64,000 nt of DNA from Fibrella aestuarina BUZ 2 (GTDB taxonomy: Bacteria; Bacteroidota; Bacteroidia; Cytophagales; Spirosomataceae): contig NC_020054.1 in the NCBI RefSeq assembly GCF_000331105.1, positions 4,201,450-4,265,449 of the forward strand, written 5' to 3'. The translations under genes and the position numbers were made by a program. Shown piece by piece: positions 9,225-17,502 of this stretch. Each line of letters begins with the position of its first letter. Positions within the stretch are counted from its first letter, which is position 1. The notes below the pieces were generated by a model, which saw only the letters and a program-made list of their open reading frames with translations, did no database searches and had not been told where the DNA came from.

Positions 9225-9548
9225 TTAGTCGTTGGTTAGTTCGTTGATGCTCACCACGCCCCGGATCGCCCGCAGCTGCCGCTGCAACACGGTCCGATGG
9301 GTTTCGTCGGGTACGTCGACCGTCAGGTAGCCCGTTACCCGCACCCCCGCCTGCACGTCGAAAGTCATGCCCAGAATGCGGCAGCGGTCATCTTGCGGCA
9401 CCGCCTGCGTGATGTCGTTGACGAAACTGGGGCGATCGAAACCGGTGATGTAATAACTGGTTCGTGCGCCCGCTACAGCCACTGGGGTGGAGCGTGTTGC
9501 CGGCCCGCCCGACAAAATTGCCTGTGTTGCTGGTTGTGCTGGGTTCAT
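9225..9548 (-). CDS. Small stand-alone ACT-domain protein
   Basis: About 107 residues from the ATG at 9548; a longer frame would begin with TTG at 9563 and is less likely. After a low-complexity Ala/Pro/Thr lead, the protein is one ACT domain: ITGFDRPSFVNDITQAV, then ILGMTFDVQAGVRVTG, then RTVLQRQLRAIRGVVSINEL. This order and the GxDR...VNDIT and FD...G motifs resemble the C-terminal ACT domain of RelA/SpoT enzymes more than amino-acid-enzyme ACT domains. ACT domains bind small ligands, often amino acids, and dimerise. No catalytic domain is attached, so a sensing or partner-binding role is inferred. First gene of the operon with DUF1684, DUF4395 and PhyH; an inverted repeat lies just upstream. 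Confidence 0.78.
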   Translation of the reverse strand: MNPAQPATQAILSGGPATRSTPVAVAGARTSYYITGFDRPSFVNDITQAVPQDDRCRILGMTFDVQAGVRVTGYLTVDVPDETHRTVLQRQLRAIRGVVSINELTND

Positions 9549-9577
9549 GGGACTCAAAAACAAGTTATAGCCTATGT

Positions 9578-9598
9578 AATCTATCTATTTGATAGATT
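9578..9598. promoter_or_regulatory. 8-bp-arm inverted repeat upstream of the ACT operon
   Basis: AATCTATC (9578-9585) and GATAGATT (9591-9598) are exact reverse complements separated by TATTT. The element lies 30 bp upstream of the chosen start of the ACT gene, a natural place for a repressor or activator site. No regulator gene is next to it, so the cognate protein is unknown. Confidence 0.45.
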
Positions 9599-9960
9599 TA
9601 TTCCTTAAATAAATAAGCCAGCGTGGTACTGACTTAGGCCTGACGACTACAGCGATCTGTAGCGTATTCGGTGCGGGACAAAGTTGGCACGCGATTTTAT
9701 ACAATGCAAGTAATAGCTAAAAAAATGATTGTCAGCCTTTTACGTATTAGTCTATCTAGTTTGCGGACTAAATGCGTATTTTACTGATTGTTAGCCTTTT
9801 TCGGCCCATGCGCAGCACAAGCCTCTCCCTGCACGGCCAGTCTGTCTAGATGCAGAAATGGACTGGTTCCCGCAAGAATCCGGTGATTTAACCCTACTCG
9901 CGAATAAAATGCTGTACGTTCAGATGGCTTGGTAGCTGGCCAGAGGTGGCGAATTGGCCG
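9599..9960. other. Intergenic, no gene seen
   Basis: AT-richer stretch between the ACT operon (reading left) and the 3' end of the TPR gene. It must hold the promoter of the ACT operon, but I found no exact Bacteroidota -7 element (TAnnTTTG) at a convincing distance. No RNA gene recognised. Confidence 0.4.
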
Positions 9961-10524
9961 TTAGTTACGGCCGCTGTTGGCGTGTTTGGGGCGCGAAAAT
10001 GGCGGCTGACGCAGCAATTGGAAGGCGTTTTCATCGCCCAGCAGCACGGCCCGGCGCAGGTCGTTTTCGGCCTGGCTCAATTGCCGGAGCTCGATCCGGG
10101 CCAGGGCGCGCCAGCGGTAGGCGTCGGGGCGTTCGTCGCGGATGTGCCACACGGCCTTATCAAATTCCCGGAAGGCTTCGGTGTATTGCTCGACCCGGTA
10201 GAGCGCAATGCCCCGGTCCAGGTAGCAGTCGGCCAGGGTATTGTCGCGGTTGACGGCCTGGGTGAGGTCGTAGATAGCCGAGAAGTGGTTTTCCAGCAAC
10301 AGCTGACATTTGCCCCGATAGGCATACGCCACCGCCGACTGTGGGTATTTCTGGACGGCCTCGTTGAAGTAATCGAACGCCGCCTCGATTTCCCGGTTCT
10401 TCACCAGCTGAATTCCCGCCTGAAACCGCTTGATGTCTTTTTCGGAGGCTGTTTCATGGTCGATCAGATAGTACCGGAGCACCAGGTAGACGACGAATAA
10501 AAAGCCCAGCAGTATAACCTCCAT
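9961..10524 (-). CDS. Membrane-anchored TPR protein
   Basis: 187 residues. A single N-terminal membrane helix (VILLGFLFVVYLVLRYYL, about residues 3-20) is followed by three or four tetratricopeptide-like repeats, for example EAAFDYFNEAVQKYPQSAVAYAYR, FSAIYDLTQAVNRDNTLADCYLDR and TEAFREFDKAVWHI. Such proteins usually act as scaffolds; which partner is bound cannot be inferred. The tail (PPFSRPKHANSGRN) is polar and probably disordered. It stands alone, 110 bp downstream of the MmcQ-like gene on the same strand, and could share that transcript. Confidence 0.85.
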   Translation of the reverse strand: MEVILLGFLFVVYLVLRYYLIDHETASEKDIKRFQAGIQLVKNREIEAAFDYFNEAVQKYPQSAVAYAYRGKCQLLLENHFSAIYDLTQAVNRDNTLADCYLDRGIALYRVEQYTEAFREFDKAVWHIRDERPDAYRWRALARIELRQLSQAENDLRRAVLLGDENAFQLLRQPPFSRPKHANSGRN

Positions 10525-10634
10525 ACCACGCTGTTCCTACGATTTACGGATAGCTAAATTACGCAGATCCCCACACATAATGGGTGTTAAAACTAGTTTA
10601 CTGGTCAATAATTGCCGATTGGTGGCGAGGCCGC

Positions 10635-10985
10635 TCAACCCAGCGTTTGCCGAACGGCTTTGGGCAGCCCCGCCACGACCAGCTCATAGGAATGGTCGAT
10701 CAGCTCGCGAATCAGGCTATCGCGCAGCGATCCATCCGAGGTGACGGTGTTCCAGTGCCGTTTGTTCATGTGGTAGGCCCCTTCGATGGCCGCGTGTTCC
10801 TCGCGCAGCAGTACGGCGCGCTCGGGATCGCACTTGAGACTCACCCGCATGGGGCGGCTCTCCATGTCGCTAAGGGCAAACATCTTCCCGGCCACCTTAA
10901 ACACGAGCGTGGTTTCATCGAACGGAAGCGACTCGGTAGTAGCGGGCTTGCTCAGGCAGTACGCGCGCAGGTCATCAAAGCTCAT
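10635..10985 (-). CDS. MmcQ/YjbR family protein
   Basis: 116 residues, the usual size of the family. Typical features are the DLRAYCLSKPATTESLPFDE opening, KMFALSDMESRPMRVSLKC in the middle, and the near-invariant HMNKRHWNTVTSDGS and LIRELIDHSYELVVAGLPK segments. The fold resembles a double-wing DNA-binding module (CyaY-like), and members are widely listed as DNA-binding, though direct evidence is thin. Its start overlaps the stop of the upstream small membrane protein by 4 bp (ATGA), so the two are translationally coupled. Confidence 0.92.
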   Translation of the reverse strand: MSFDDLRAYCLSKPATTESLPFDETTLVFKVAGKMFALSDMESRPMRVSLKCDPERAVLLREEHAAIEGAYHMNKRHWNTVTSDGSLRDSLIRELIDHSYELVVAGLPKAVRQTLG

Positions 10986-11170
10986 CGGAAAAAGGCGCGG
11001 TAAAGCATCACCAGCAAACAGAACAGGAACATGATGATGGAGATCCGGTTGATCCCGTGCATCATGCGCAGGTTTACGCTCGTTGGCTGGTTGGGGTCGG
11101 GTTTACGAAATACCCGCAGGAAGTAATTAAACACCGGCCCAATCTTGAGATAATCAGTTAAACGGCTCAC
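10982..11170 (-). CDS. Small single-helix membrane protein (DUF6728-like)
   Basis: 62 residues from a GTG start at 11170 (MSRLTDYLKIGPVFNYFLRV). The basic linker RKPDPNQPTSVNLRMMHGINR leads into one membrane helix (ISIIMFLFCLLVMLYRAFF). Similar short proteins with a conserved RMMHGINRIS segment are common in Cytophagales and I associate them with DUF6728; I cannot verify that here. No function is known. The stop overlaps the MmcQ gene start by 4 bp. No in-frame ATG precedes the membrane part except inside the RMM segment, which supports the GTG start. Confidence 0.7.
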   Translation of the reverse strand: MSRLTDYLKIGPVFNYFLRVFRKPDPNQPTSVNLRMMHGINRISIIMFLFCLLVMLYRAFFR

Positions 11171-11591
11171 AGAAAGTGTGTTTTAGAGTTTGACTGCCGG
11201 ATGAACAACCGCCCCGTTGGGCGCGGCTCCACCTACAACTATAGCGTTTTGGCTGGCAAAAAGGTTTACCATCCAGACAAAAATAGGGCTGGCAGCCGTC
11301 CACAAACTCTTACCTGCCAACCGATCGTTTTGGCTAGCCCGGTTTGCGCTGACCTAAGTGGGCCAAATAATCAATCGGCGCGGCCAAAGTGCCCGCCATC
11401 TGGTTATCTCAGAGGACAAATGAGTAACTCGTTGCCGCCGCCTCAGCCCTGTCTGGGTACGTTGTAGCGGCATCGCGTTGGCCTGAGCTCTGGCTTCGCC
11501 GCCTCGTCGGTCGACTTTGCGGCTTCGGTCAGCGAGTCATTGGCGATACCCGCCAGCGGCGAGACTTTTACGACCGGTAAACAACAACGTT
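11171..11591. other. Divergent intergenic region, no gene seen
   Basis: About 420 bp between the start of a minus-strand operon and the start of a plus-strand gene. A short open frame at 11201-11467 has no recognisable protein character and atypical composition, so I leave it out. The region should hold two divergent promoters; I could not place them with confidence. Confidence 0.4.
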
Positions 11592-12503
11592 ATGAGCAAT
11601 CACTACCTGCGGGTGGGCTTTATCCTTCTAATCCTCCCCATTTCCATTGCCCTGCGCACGGGCGATGTACTCACCGATGTTGGCGTGACGATGGCCGACG
11701 TGCGGACAGGTACGTTGCATTGCCTGCGCCACGAAGGCCTGTTGTCGTTCACGCCCAGTTCGGCGATCCGGGCCGCCGCCGCGCGGATTCCGCCCGGTTC
11801 ACGCGCCGCCACCGTGCAGCTATTGGGTAAGGTGGTGCGTAGCTACGTCGAATCAGACGCATTCCGGCACGACTACCAACAGTCGTTACAGGGGCCGTCG
11901 CCCGACGGCGACAGCCGGGAGGCGCAACAGGCCGATGCCGACGAGACGCTCAACGCCGAATTGCTCGCCATTCAGCAGGCCTATACGCACCTGGACCCCG
12001 CCGTGCTTTACAGCGGCATCACCACGCAGTTGCCCCAGATGGAGGCCGAACTGGCCACACTTCAGGGCGACGACCGGCGGCTGATGCAACAGCACATCAC
12101 CGAAACGAGCCGAATGTTGTCGGACTACGCGGGTAAACCCGCCGAGTTTAAAAAGCAGTATCTCGCGTATCAGCTCCAGCAACTGCGGCAAAGCGCCCGG
12201 CCATCGGCCAACGACGCCGCTACCGGGCGGGCGAAGGCAGCCTCGTCCGCTGCTCGGCGCCGCATTCCGAAAGCGCAGCCCGATGTACGGCCTGTATTGC
12301 GGAAGCAATTGACGGCCTTCGTTGCGCTCTGTAACGATGTCGATTTTAGGGCTAAACTCGTCGCAGACGGGGCGCGTCAGGAGTTTGCCAATCCAGCTTA
12401 TCGGGCCAAGTCGGCTACCTGGAAGCTCCTGTTCCGGATGGGCAAAGAGCCCGTTATGGCCGCCCGTGCTTTCGCGCAGGCGTGGCTGGCCGACTTGCAC
12501 TGA
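11592..12503 (+). CDS. Hypothetical exported protein
   Basis: 303 residues from the ATG at 11592 (MSNHYLRVGFILLILPISIALRTGD). The start is chosen because it opens directly on a hydrophobic signal-like segment (residues 8-21); a longer frame begins 75 bp upstream without signal character. I do not recognise a family. The mature part is mainly helical and rich in Ala, Gln and Arg: a long amphipathic stretch (AELATLQGDDRRLMQQHITE..., about residues 155-175), a basic linker (RAKAASSAARRRIPKAQPD), and a C-terminal helical part. It stands alone, 185 bp before the histidine kinase gene on the same strand. A periplasmic helical or coiled-coil protein is likely, no more can be said. Confidence 0.62.
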   Translation: MSNHYLRVGFILLILPISIALRTGDVLTDVGVTMADVRTGTLHCLRHEGLLSFTPSSAIRAAAARIPPGSRAATVQLLGKVVRSYVESDAFRHDYQQSLQGPSPDGDSREAQQADADETLNAELLAIQQAYTHLDPAVLYSGITTQLPQMEAELATLQGDDRRLMQQHITETSRMLSDYAGKPAEFKKQYLAYQLQQLRQSARPSANDAATGRAKAASSAARRRIPKAQPDVRPVLRKQLTAFVALCNDVDFRAKLVADGARQEFANPAYRAKSATWKLLFRMGKEPVMAARAFAQAWLADLH

Positions 12504-12688
12504 TTAGCGGATAAAAGTCAGCAGTTACCTTCATGTAGTGACCGGTCAGACCACGCGTTACGCTACATCGATGCTATCTATCTGGTAAGTACATTTTTTG
12601 TACCTTGCCTGTAGAACCGTACCAGCTTACCCGATCAAGATCGCCCGTCAGGGCAGGCCGGTGCGGCTGGTTACTGCCTACCGTAACC

Positions 12689-14254
12689 ATGAACGTAATG
12701 AATAACCAGGTCGCTGACCTGTTGCCCGGTGCGCTGCCCGCTCCGCAAAGCGGCGTATTGTTGTTACATCCCGTTTACCAGCCCGATGGTATGCTGACCG
12801 ACTTACGGCTGGGTATGCTTAACCCGCAGGCAGAACGCGACACGGCGCAGCCGATCAGCGCGATCGAGGGGCAGTCACTGCGCCTCAGCTTTCCTCAGTT
12901 TATCAACGCGCCGTTATTGCCTCTGTATCAGGATGTACTCGACACGGGGCTATCCGCTCGGTTCGAGTGCCCGGCCGACTCGACGCAGACGACTCCCTTG
13001 CCAGGCTACGAGGTGTCGGCTACGCGGCTGGCCGATAACCTGCTGCTTACCTACGCCGACCTGTCGCAGGCCCGGCAGCACGCCCAGCTCATGGAGGTAA
13101 TCCAGGGCGTCAATCCGGCGGGGGTTGTGTTGTTCGACCCGGTCTGGGACGATTCCTGCGAAGAGACCCCGCGCCGGATCGTCGACTTCATTTACACGGC
13201 CGTCAATAAGACCGAGCTGGAAATTACCCGCAAACCCGCGGATCAGTTGATAGGCCATCGGCTGAAGACCGTATGTCCCAGCGCCGAAGCGTTCGGGCTG
13301 GTGGGGGCGCTGATCGAGGCGGTGCATACCAACCAGCCCACCGAGTGGCTCATGCCTTATTTCGGGGATGGCATCAGCGGCTGGTTTCAGTCGGCAGCCG
13401 TGCGGCATGGTGAGCAAGTACTGTTCACCTTTCTGGAAGTTACCGAACTGAAGCAGCATCAGGAAGCCCTCGAAATGGCCATTCAGGAGCTACGCCGCGC
13501 CAACGATAACCTCCAGCAGTTTGCCTACGTGGCCTCGCACGATCTCCAGGAGCCCCTGCGGAAGATTCAGTCGTTTGGGAACATGCTGGCGGTTGGCCAG
13601 GCCGCTACCCTCGACGCCAGCACCCAGGATCTGATCCAGCGCATGCAGGCAGCCGCCAAACGCATGTCGGTGCTGATCAGCGACCTGCTTACCTATTCGC
13701 GCCTCACCACCCAACAGGAGCCGTTCAGGCCGGTATCGCTGACCAATCTGCTCCCAATGGTGCTGACGAACCTTACCGAGGCCATTACCGAATCGGGAGC
13801 GCAAGTAAACTGGTCCGAGCTTCCCACCATTAACGGTGACCCCGCCCAGTTAGAGCAACTGTTTGATAACCTTCTGGCTAATGCCATCAAGTTTCGGCAC
13901 ACCGACACGGTCCCCATCGTTACGGTTTCCGCTGACTGGCTTCTCTTCAACGACATTCCCCAGGCGGTCAGGGCGCGTCTGCCAAACCGGCTGCTCCAAC
14001 AGCCCGGCCAGCAAACATCCTTCTGGGCGATCAGCATTACCGACAACGGCATTGGCTTCGACGAAAAATACCTCAACCGCATCTTCGTTGTTTTTCAACG
14101 ACTACACGGCAAGAACAGGTACCCCGGCACCGGCATTGGGCTGGCCATTTGCCAAAAGATCGTCGACAACCATGGCGGGGCCATCACGGCCACCAGCGCA
14201 CCCGGCCAGGGCAGTACCTTCACGGTCTACCTGCCCGCCCGGGGCCAGGAGTAG
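12689..14254 (+). CDS. PAS-domain sensor histidine kinase (soluble)
   Basis: About 521 residues from the ATG at 12689; an ATG at 12698 is also possible, and an open frame extends further upstream without protein character. There is no membrane helix. One or two PAS-like regions fill roughly residues 15-260 (ending FTFLEVTELKQHQEALE), a short coiled coil follows, then the dimerisation/phosphoacceptor box AYVASHDLQEPLRKIQ with His284. The ATPase part shows the N box (DNLLANAIKFRH), G1 (DNGIGFDEKY), F region (IFVVFQRLHGK) and G2 (GTGIGLAICQKI). This is the phytochrome-like/HWE-neighbouring HisKA class common in Cytophagales. It is tail-to-tail, 16 bp apart, with a receiver-only gene; the two may be partners, but that receiver lacks the usual Asp. 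Confidence 0.92.
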   Translation: MNVMNNQVADLLPGALPAPQSGVLLLHPVYQPDGMLTDLRLGMLNPQAERDTAQPISAIEGQSLRLSFPQFINAPLLPLYQDVLDTGLSARFECPADSTQTTPLPGYEVSATRLADNLLLTYADLSQARQHAQLMEVIQGVNPAGVVLFDPVWDDSCEETPRRIVDFIYTAVNKTELEITRKPADQLIGHRLKTVCPSAEAFGLVGALIEAVHTNQPTEWLMPYFGDGISGWFQSAAVRHGEQVLFTFLEVTELKQHQEALEMAIQELRRANDNLQQFAYVASHDLQEPLRKIQSFGNMLAVGQAATLDASTQDLIQRMQAAAKRMSVLISDLLTYSRLTTQQEPFRPVSLTNLLPMVLTNLTEAITESGAQVNWSELPTINGDPAQLEQLFDNLLANAIKFRHTDTVPIVTVSADWLLFNDIPQAVRARLPNRLLQQPGQQTSFWAISITDNGIGFDEKYLNRIFVVFQRLHGKNRYPGTGIGLAICQKIVDNHGGAITATSAPGQGSTFTVYLPARGQE

Positions 14255-14270
14255 CTTCGGCGGCAGCCAC

Positions 14271-14705
14271 TCAGTTGTTCCGGCGGGCGCGGTTGGGGTG
14301 CAGGCAGTCCTGCCAGTAGTCGATGATAACCTTCAGTTGGTGGCGAATCTGGAGAATATCGCTCTGCTTTTCAAAAAAGCCCTGAATCGTCAGCTCGTAG
14401 GCTTCATCGACCAGTTGTTCGTAGGCGGGGTGGGTGAAGAAAATAAAGGGAATGGCTTTTTTCCGAAGCTTGGGATCCTGTTCGATTTGCCGACGAAGTT
14501 CCAGCCCGGTCATGCGGGGCATGGTGATTTCCGAGATAATCAGGAACGGCTTCTGCTCGGTGGTCTGTAAGAAGTCAAAGGCGGTTTCGCCATCGTTGAA
14601 CAGCAAAACGGGATGGTCGGGGGCTAACTCTTGAAGGATGGGTTTCAGCAGCTCCTGATCATCCTGATCGCTGTCGATAAAAAGAATTGGTTGGTTGGCG
14701 TTCAT
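14271..14705 (-). CDS. Receiver-only response regulator with Glu at the phospho-acceptor position
   Basis: 144 residues from the ATG at 14705 (MNANQPILFIDSDQDDQEL). It is one receiver domain with no output domain. The acidic pocket is represented by Asp11 and Asp13. In the segment that normally reads LxDxxMP the sequence is IISEITMPRMTG, so the phospho-accepting Asp is replaced by Glu59. The conserved Thr (FIFFTH) and Lys (FFEKQ) are present, but the usual Lys-Pro is Lys-Gln. Glu can mimic phospho-Asp, so this may be a constitutively active-like or phosphorylation-independent receiver. It lies tail-to-tail with the PAS histidine kinase gene. Confidence 0.85.
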   Translation of the reverse strand: MNANQPILFIDSDQDDQELLKPILQELAPDHPVLLFNDGETAFDFLQTTEQKPFLIISEITMPRMTGLELRRQIEQDPKLRKKAIPFIFFTHPAYEQLVDEAYELTIQGFFEKQSDILQIRHQLKVIIDYWQDCLHPNRARRNN

Positions 14706-14803
14706 TAAGTAAAGCGAGATCCAGGTGTATTTTCTACAAACCCAGTTTCGCCCTAAAACGCCCAACTCAACGGCCAAGAACTGAGCCTGTGGCTAACCGC
14801 CGC

Positions 14804-16816
14804 CTACACCGTAGCCGGTTCAAGCCAGCGGCCATCCTCCCGGATCAGCTCGATCAGTTCGTCGACGGCCCGGGCGGCGGGCACCGATTTCTTCACCACC
14901 TGCTGACCCCGATACAGCGCAATCTTGTCGCGGCCAATACCGACGTACCCGTAGTCGGCGTCGGCCATTTCGCCGGGACCATTGACGATGCAGCCCATGA
15001 TACCGATCTTGACGCCTTTCAGGTGGTCGGTTCGCTGCCGGATCATCGCCGTCGTTTCCTGCAAATCGAACAGGGTACGCCCACATGACGGGCACGAGAT
15101 GTATTCGGTCTTGGTGATGCGGGTACGGGCGGCCTGCAAAATACCAAACGCCAGTCCGTTCAGCTGCTTCAGTTCGTCGGGGTCGTCGGTGCGGGTGCTG
15201 CACAGGAGCGCGCCATCCCCGAAGCCATCGATCAACAGCCCCCCCACGTCTGTGGCGGCGTAGAGCGGCAGGTGCTCAGCTGGTGCGTGGGTGTAGCCGC
15301 GCTGAATCACCACGGGGAGGGTCAGCTGGCGGTCGGCCAGGTCGATAAACAGCCGCCGCAGTTCGGGCAGGGCGTGGGTGTTATCCGTATGCACGATGCC
15401 CACCACGTTCCGGTCCTGCCGCAGCGCGGCGGCCAGTTCGTCGTTCAGGTCGAGCAGCGAAAAGCGCACGAAGTTGAGCCGGAAGTGCAGCCCCTGCGGC
15501 TGATGCCGGGCATGCAGGTACTCGGCGGCCGTCAGCATCGGTAGCGTGTTTGCCGCATCGGCATGGCCGCGCCAGACGGCGTAATCGACGATCTCCTTGA
15601 GGCCGTTGGGCAGCATAAACTGCGCCGGTTTACTACCGGTGTACAGGTAGTCGGCACCGAGGTCATTCATGGCCCACTTATCGGGCACGGGCAGGTAAAA
15701 GTGCCCTACCGCTTTCAGCACGTCGGTTTCATTCACGAGCGTGTGACTGTAGTCGGCGATGACTCTGGGTACGTTGCTGCCGCCGAAATTGGCCACCTCG
15801 CTCGTTTGCCGCCGCGCATACTGGAACGGGTCGTAGGGCAACGGGCCGGTGAGGGCGGGGATGGGGTCGGCGGTCTGGGCGCGATTGGTATAGCGGTCAA
15901 TGAGCGCTTTAGCCACGGGGGCTTCAAATTCGGGTTCTTCCGTCAGCGATACGCGCACGGTGTCGCCCAGCCCATCTTCGAGCAGCGTACCGATGCCCAG
16001 CGCCGATTTGATACGGCCGTCTTCGGCTTCGCCCGCCTCGGTCACGCCCAAATGGAGCGGATAAGGTTTCAGACCCTCTTCGGCTAGCCGTTGCACCAGC
16101 AGCCGGTAGGCCTGCACCATCACCTGCGGGTTGCTCGACTTCATCGACAACACGATGTTGTAGTAGTTTTCGGCTTCGCAGATGCGCAGAAATTCGAGCG
16201 CCGACTCCACCATCCCGACGGGCGTATCGCCGTAGCGGCTCAGAATCCGGTCAGACAGGGAGCCGTGGTTAGTGCCGATGCGCATGGCGGTGCCGTACTC
16301 TTTACAGATGCGCACCAGCGGCAGGAATTTCTCCCGGATGCGCTCCAGTTCAGCCGCGTAGGCCGCGTCGGTGTAGTCGATGTGCTCGAACCGCTTCCGG
16401 TCGGCGTAGTTGCCGGGGTTGATGCGGACCTTTTCCACCAGCCGCGCGGCCAGTTCGGCTGCGTTGGGCGTAAAGTGAATGTCGGCAATGAGCGGCGTGT
16501 TGTAGCCCCGCGCCCGCAGCTCTTTGCGAATGTTATCGAGGTTCTGCGCTTCCTTCACGCTCGGCGCCGTAATGCGGATGTACTCGCAGCCCGCCTCGAT
16601 CATCCGGATGCTCTGCGCCACCGACCCCATCGTGTCCATGGTGTCGATGGTGGTCATCGACTGCACCCGGATGGGGTAGTCGGAGCCCATCGGGACGTCA
16701 CCAATGTTGACCGTGATGGTCTCGCGGCGGATATACTGGGTCAGAGACGGGGCGTAGAGGGCAGGTGAGGCGGGGGGTACGTCGTCGGTGAAAGCGTTAG
16801 TCAGAAAATCGAGCAT
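14804..16816 (-). CDS. ispG: 4-hydroxy-3-methylbut-2-enyl diphosphate synthase (long form)
   Basis: About 670 residues from the ATG at 16816 (MLDFLTNAFTDDVPP...). It catalyses the [4Fe-4S]-dependent conversion of methylerythritol cyclodiphosphate to HMBPP in the MEP isoprenoid pathway. The TIM-barrel part begins IRRETITVNIGDVPMGSDYP with the VQSMTTIDT motif, and the iron-sulphur part near the C-terminus shows YISCPSCGRTLFDLQ and GCIVNGPGEMADADYGYVG, supplying the three cluster Cys residues. The length reflects the large insert between barrel and cluster domains that Bacteroidota, Chlamydiae and plants carry; short-form enzymes are about 370 residues. It appears to be a single-gene unit. The start is chosen because the upstream in-frame codons (MCYLCG...) do not look like the family. 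Confidence 0.96.
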   Translation of the reverse strand: MLDFLTNAFTDDVPPASPALYAPSLTQYIRRETITVNIGDVPMGSDYPIRVQSMTTIDTMDTMGSVAQSIRMIEAGCEYIRITAPSVKEAQNLDNIRKELRARGYNTPLIADIHFTPNAAELAARLVEKVRINPGNYADRKRFEHIDYTDAAYAAELERIREKFLPLVRICKEYGTAMRIGTNHGSLSDRILSRYGDTPVGMVESALEFLRICEAENYYNIVLSMKSSNPQVMVQAYRLLVQRLAEEGLKPYPLHLGVTEAGEAEDGRIKSALGIGTLLEDGLGDTVRVSLTEEPEFEAPVAKALIDRYTNRAQTADPIPALTGPLPYDPFQYARRQTSEVANFGGSNVPRVIADYSHTLVNETDVLKAVGHFYLPVPDKWAMNDLGADYLYTGSKPAQFMLPNGLKEIVDYAVWRGHADAANTLPMLTAAEYLHARHQPQGLHFRLNFVRFSLLDLNDELAAALRQDRNVVGIVHTDNTHALPELRRLFIDLADRQLTLPVVIQRGYTHAPAEHLPLYAATDVGGLLIDGFGDGALLCSTRTDDPDELKQLNGLAFGILQAARTRITKTEYISCPSCGRTLFDLQETTAMIRQRTDHLKGVKIGIMGCIVNGPGEMADADYGYVGIGRDKIALYRGQQVVKKSVPAARAVDELIELIREDGRWLEPATV

Positions 16817-16969
16817 AGAGGTGGCAGTTGGGGCACCACAAAGGTAACACAAACGCGGGCAAGCCTGTTCGCCCGTCGGGACCTTCCAGATGCAAGTACT
16901 GCATCAACGCAACCGATTGGCGACCGGCTCGTTGTTTCTACCTGACAAACCCTCCTCAACCTACATCAT

Positions 16970-17329
16970 CTAGTCGTCAGCGTTGGTTTTGATGACGAAG
17001 GCCTTTAGCTCGGCCAGCTTACCATCGCGCAAACGCCACACATCGCAGTACGCATACCGGACCGGCTGCCCATCCTTGTCTTTCATGATGATGTCGCCGA
17101 GAGCCGTCAGGAAGTCCCCTTCAGCGATCAGGTTGGTGACAGTGAAGTTGGGTGGCTCGCTATTGGTCGTTTCCAGATAGCGGCGCACGGCCTCTTTGCC
17201 TGTAAGGGTTATGTCGCCGACATATGTCCACTCGGTGTCGTCGGAGCAGAACGCCAGAAACCCGTCCAGGTCGCCTTTGGCAATGGCCGCGTTCGCCTTT
17301 TCCAAGATCGCTTTATTGTTGTCTGTCAT
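16970..17329 (-). CDS. NTF2-like (SnoaL-type) protein
   Basis: 119 residues from the ATG at 17329 (MTDNNKAILEKANAAIAKGD). It has the family pattern of a helix-rich start, GFLAFCSDDTEWTYVGDITLTGKEAVRRYL, and a curved-sheet C-terminal half ending YCDVWRLRDGKLAELKAFVIK. The NTF2-like cone fold hosts many enzymes and binding proteins, and no catalytic set stands out, so function is unknown. It is followed on the same strand by no close gene (153 bp to ispG) and preceded by the alpha/beta hydrolase gene 173 bp away. Confidence 0.85.
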   Translation of the reverse strand: MTDNNKAILEKANAAIAKGDLDGFLAFCSDDTEWTYVGDITLTGKEAVRRYLETTNSEPPNFTVTNLIAEGDFLTALGDIIMKDKDGQPVRYAYCDVWRLRDGKLAELKAFVIKTNADD

Positions 17330-17502
17330 AAGATTGAGCGGATACGCCAACAATCAGTTGGGCCGTTTCGAGGTAATAGCCGATGTTTCTTCTTGTTTGC
17401 CTGACCAACCGAAGCTGAGCCGATCGAACGAATACCACACCCGAACCCACCTTTCTTTCGAGAAAATAAATACCAACGCCTTTTGGCCCCACAAATCTGA
17501 TT

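Noticed and set aside
11201..11467. Plus-strand open frame of 88 codons
   Set aside because: Sequence has no protein-like pattern and lies in a divergent promoter region.
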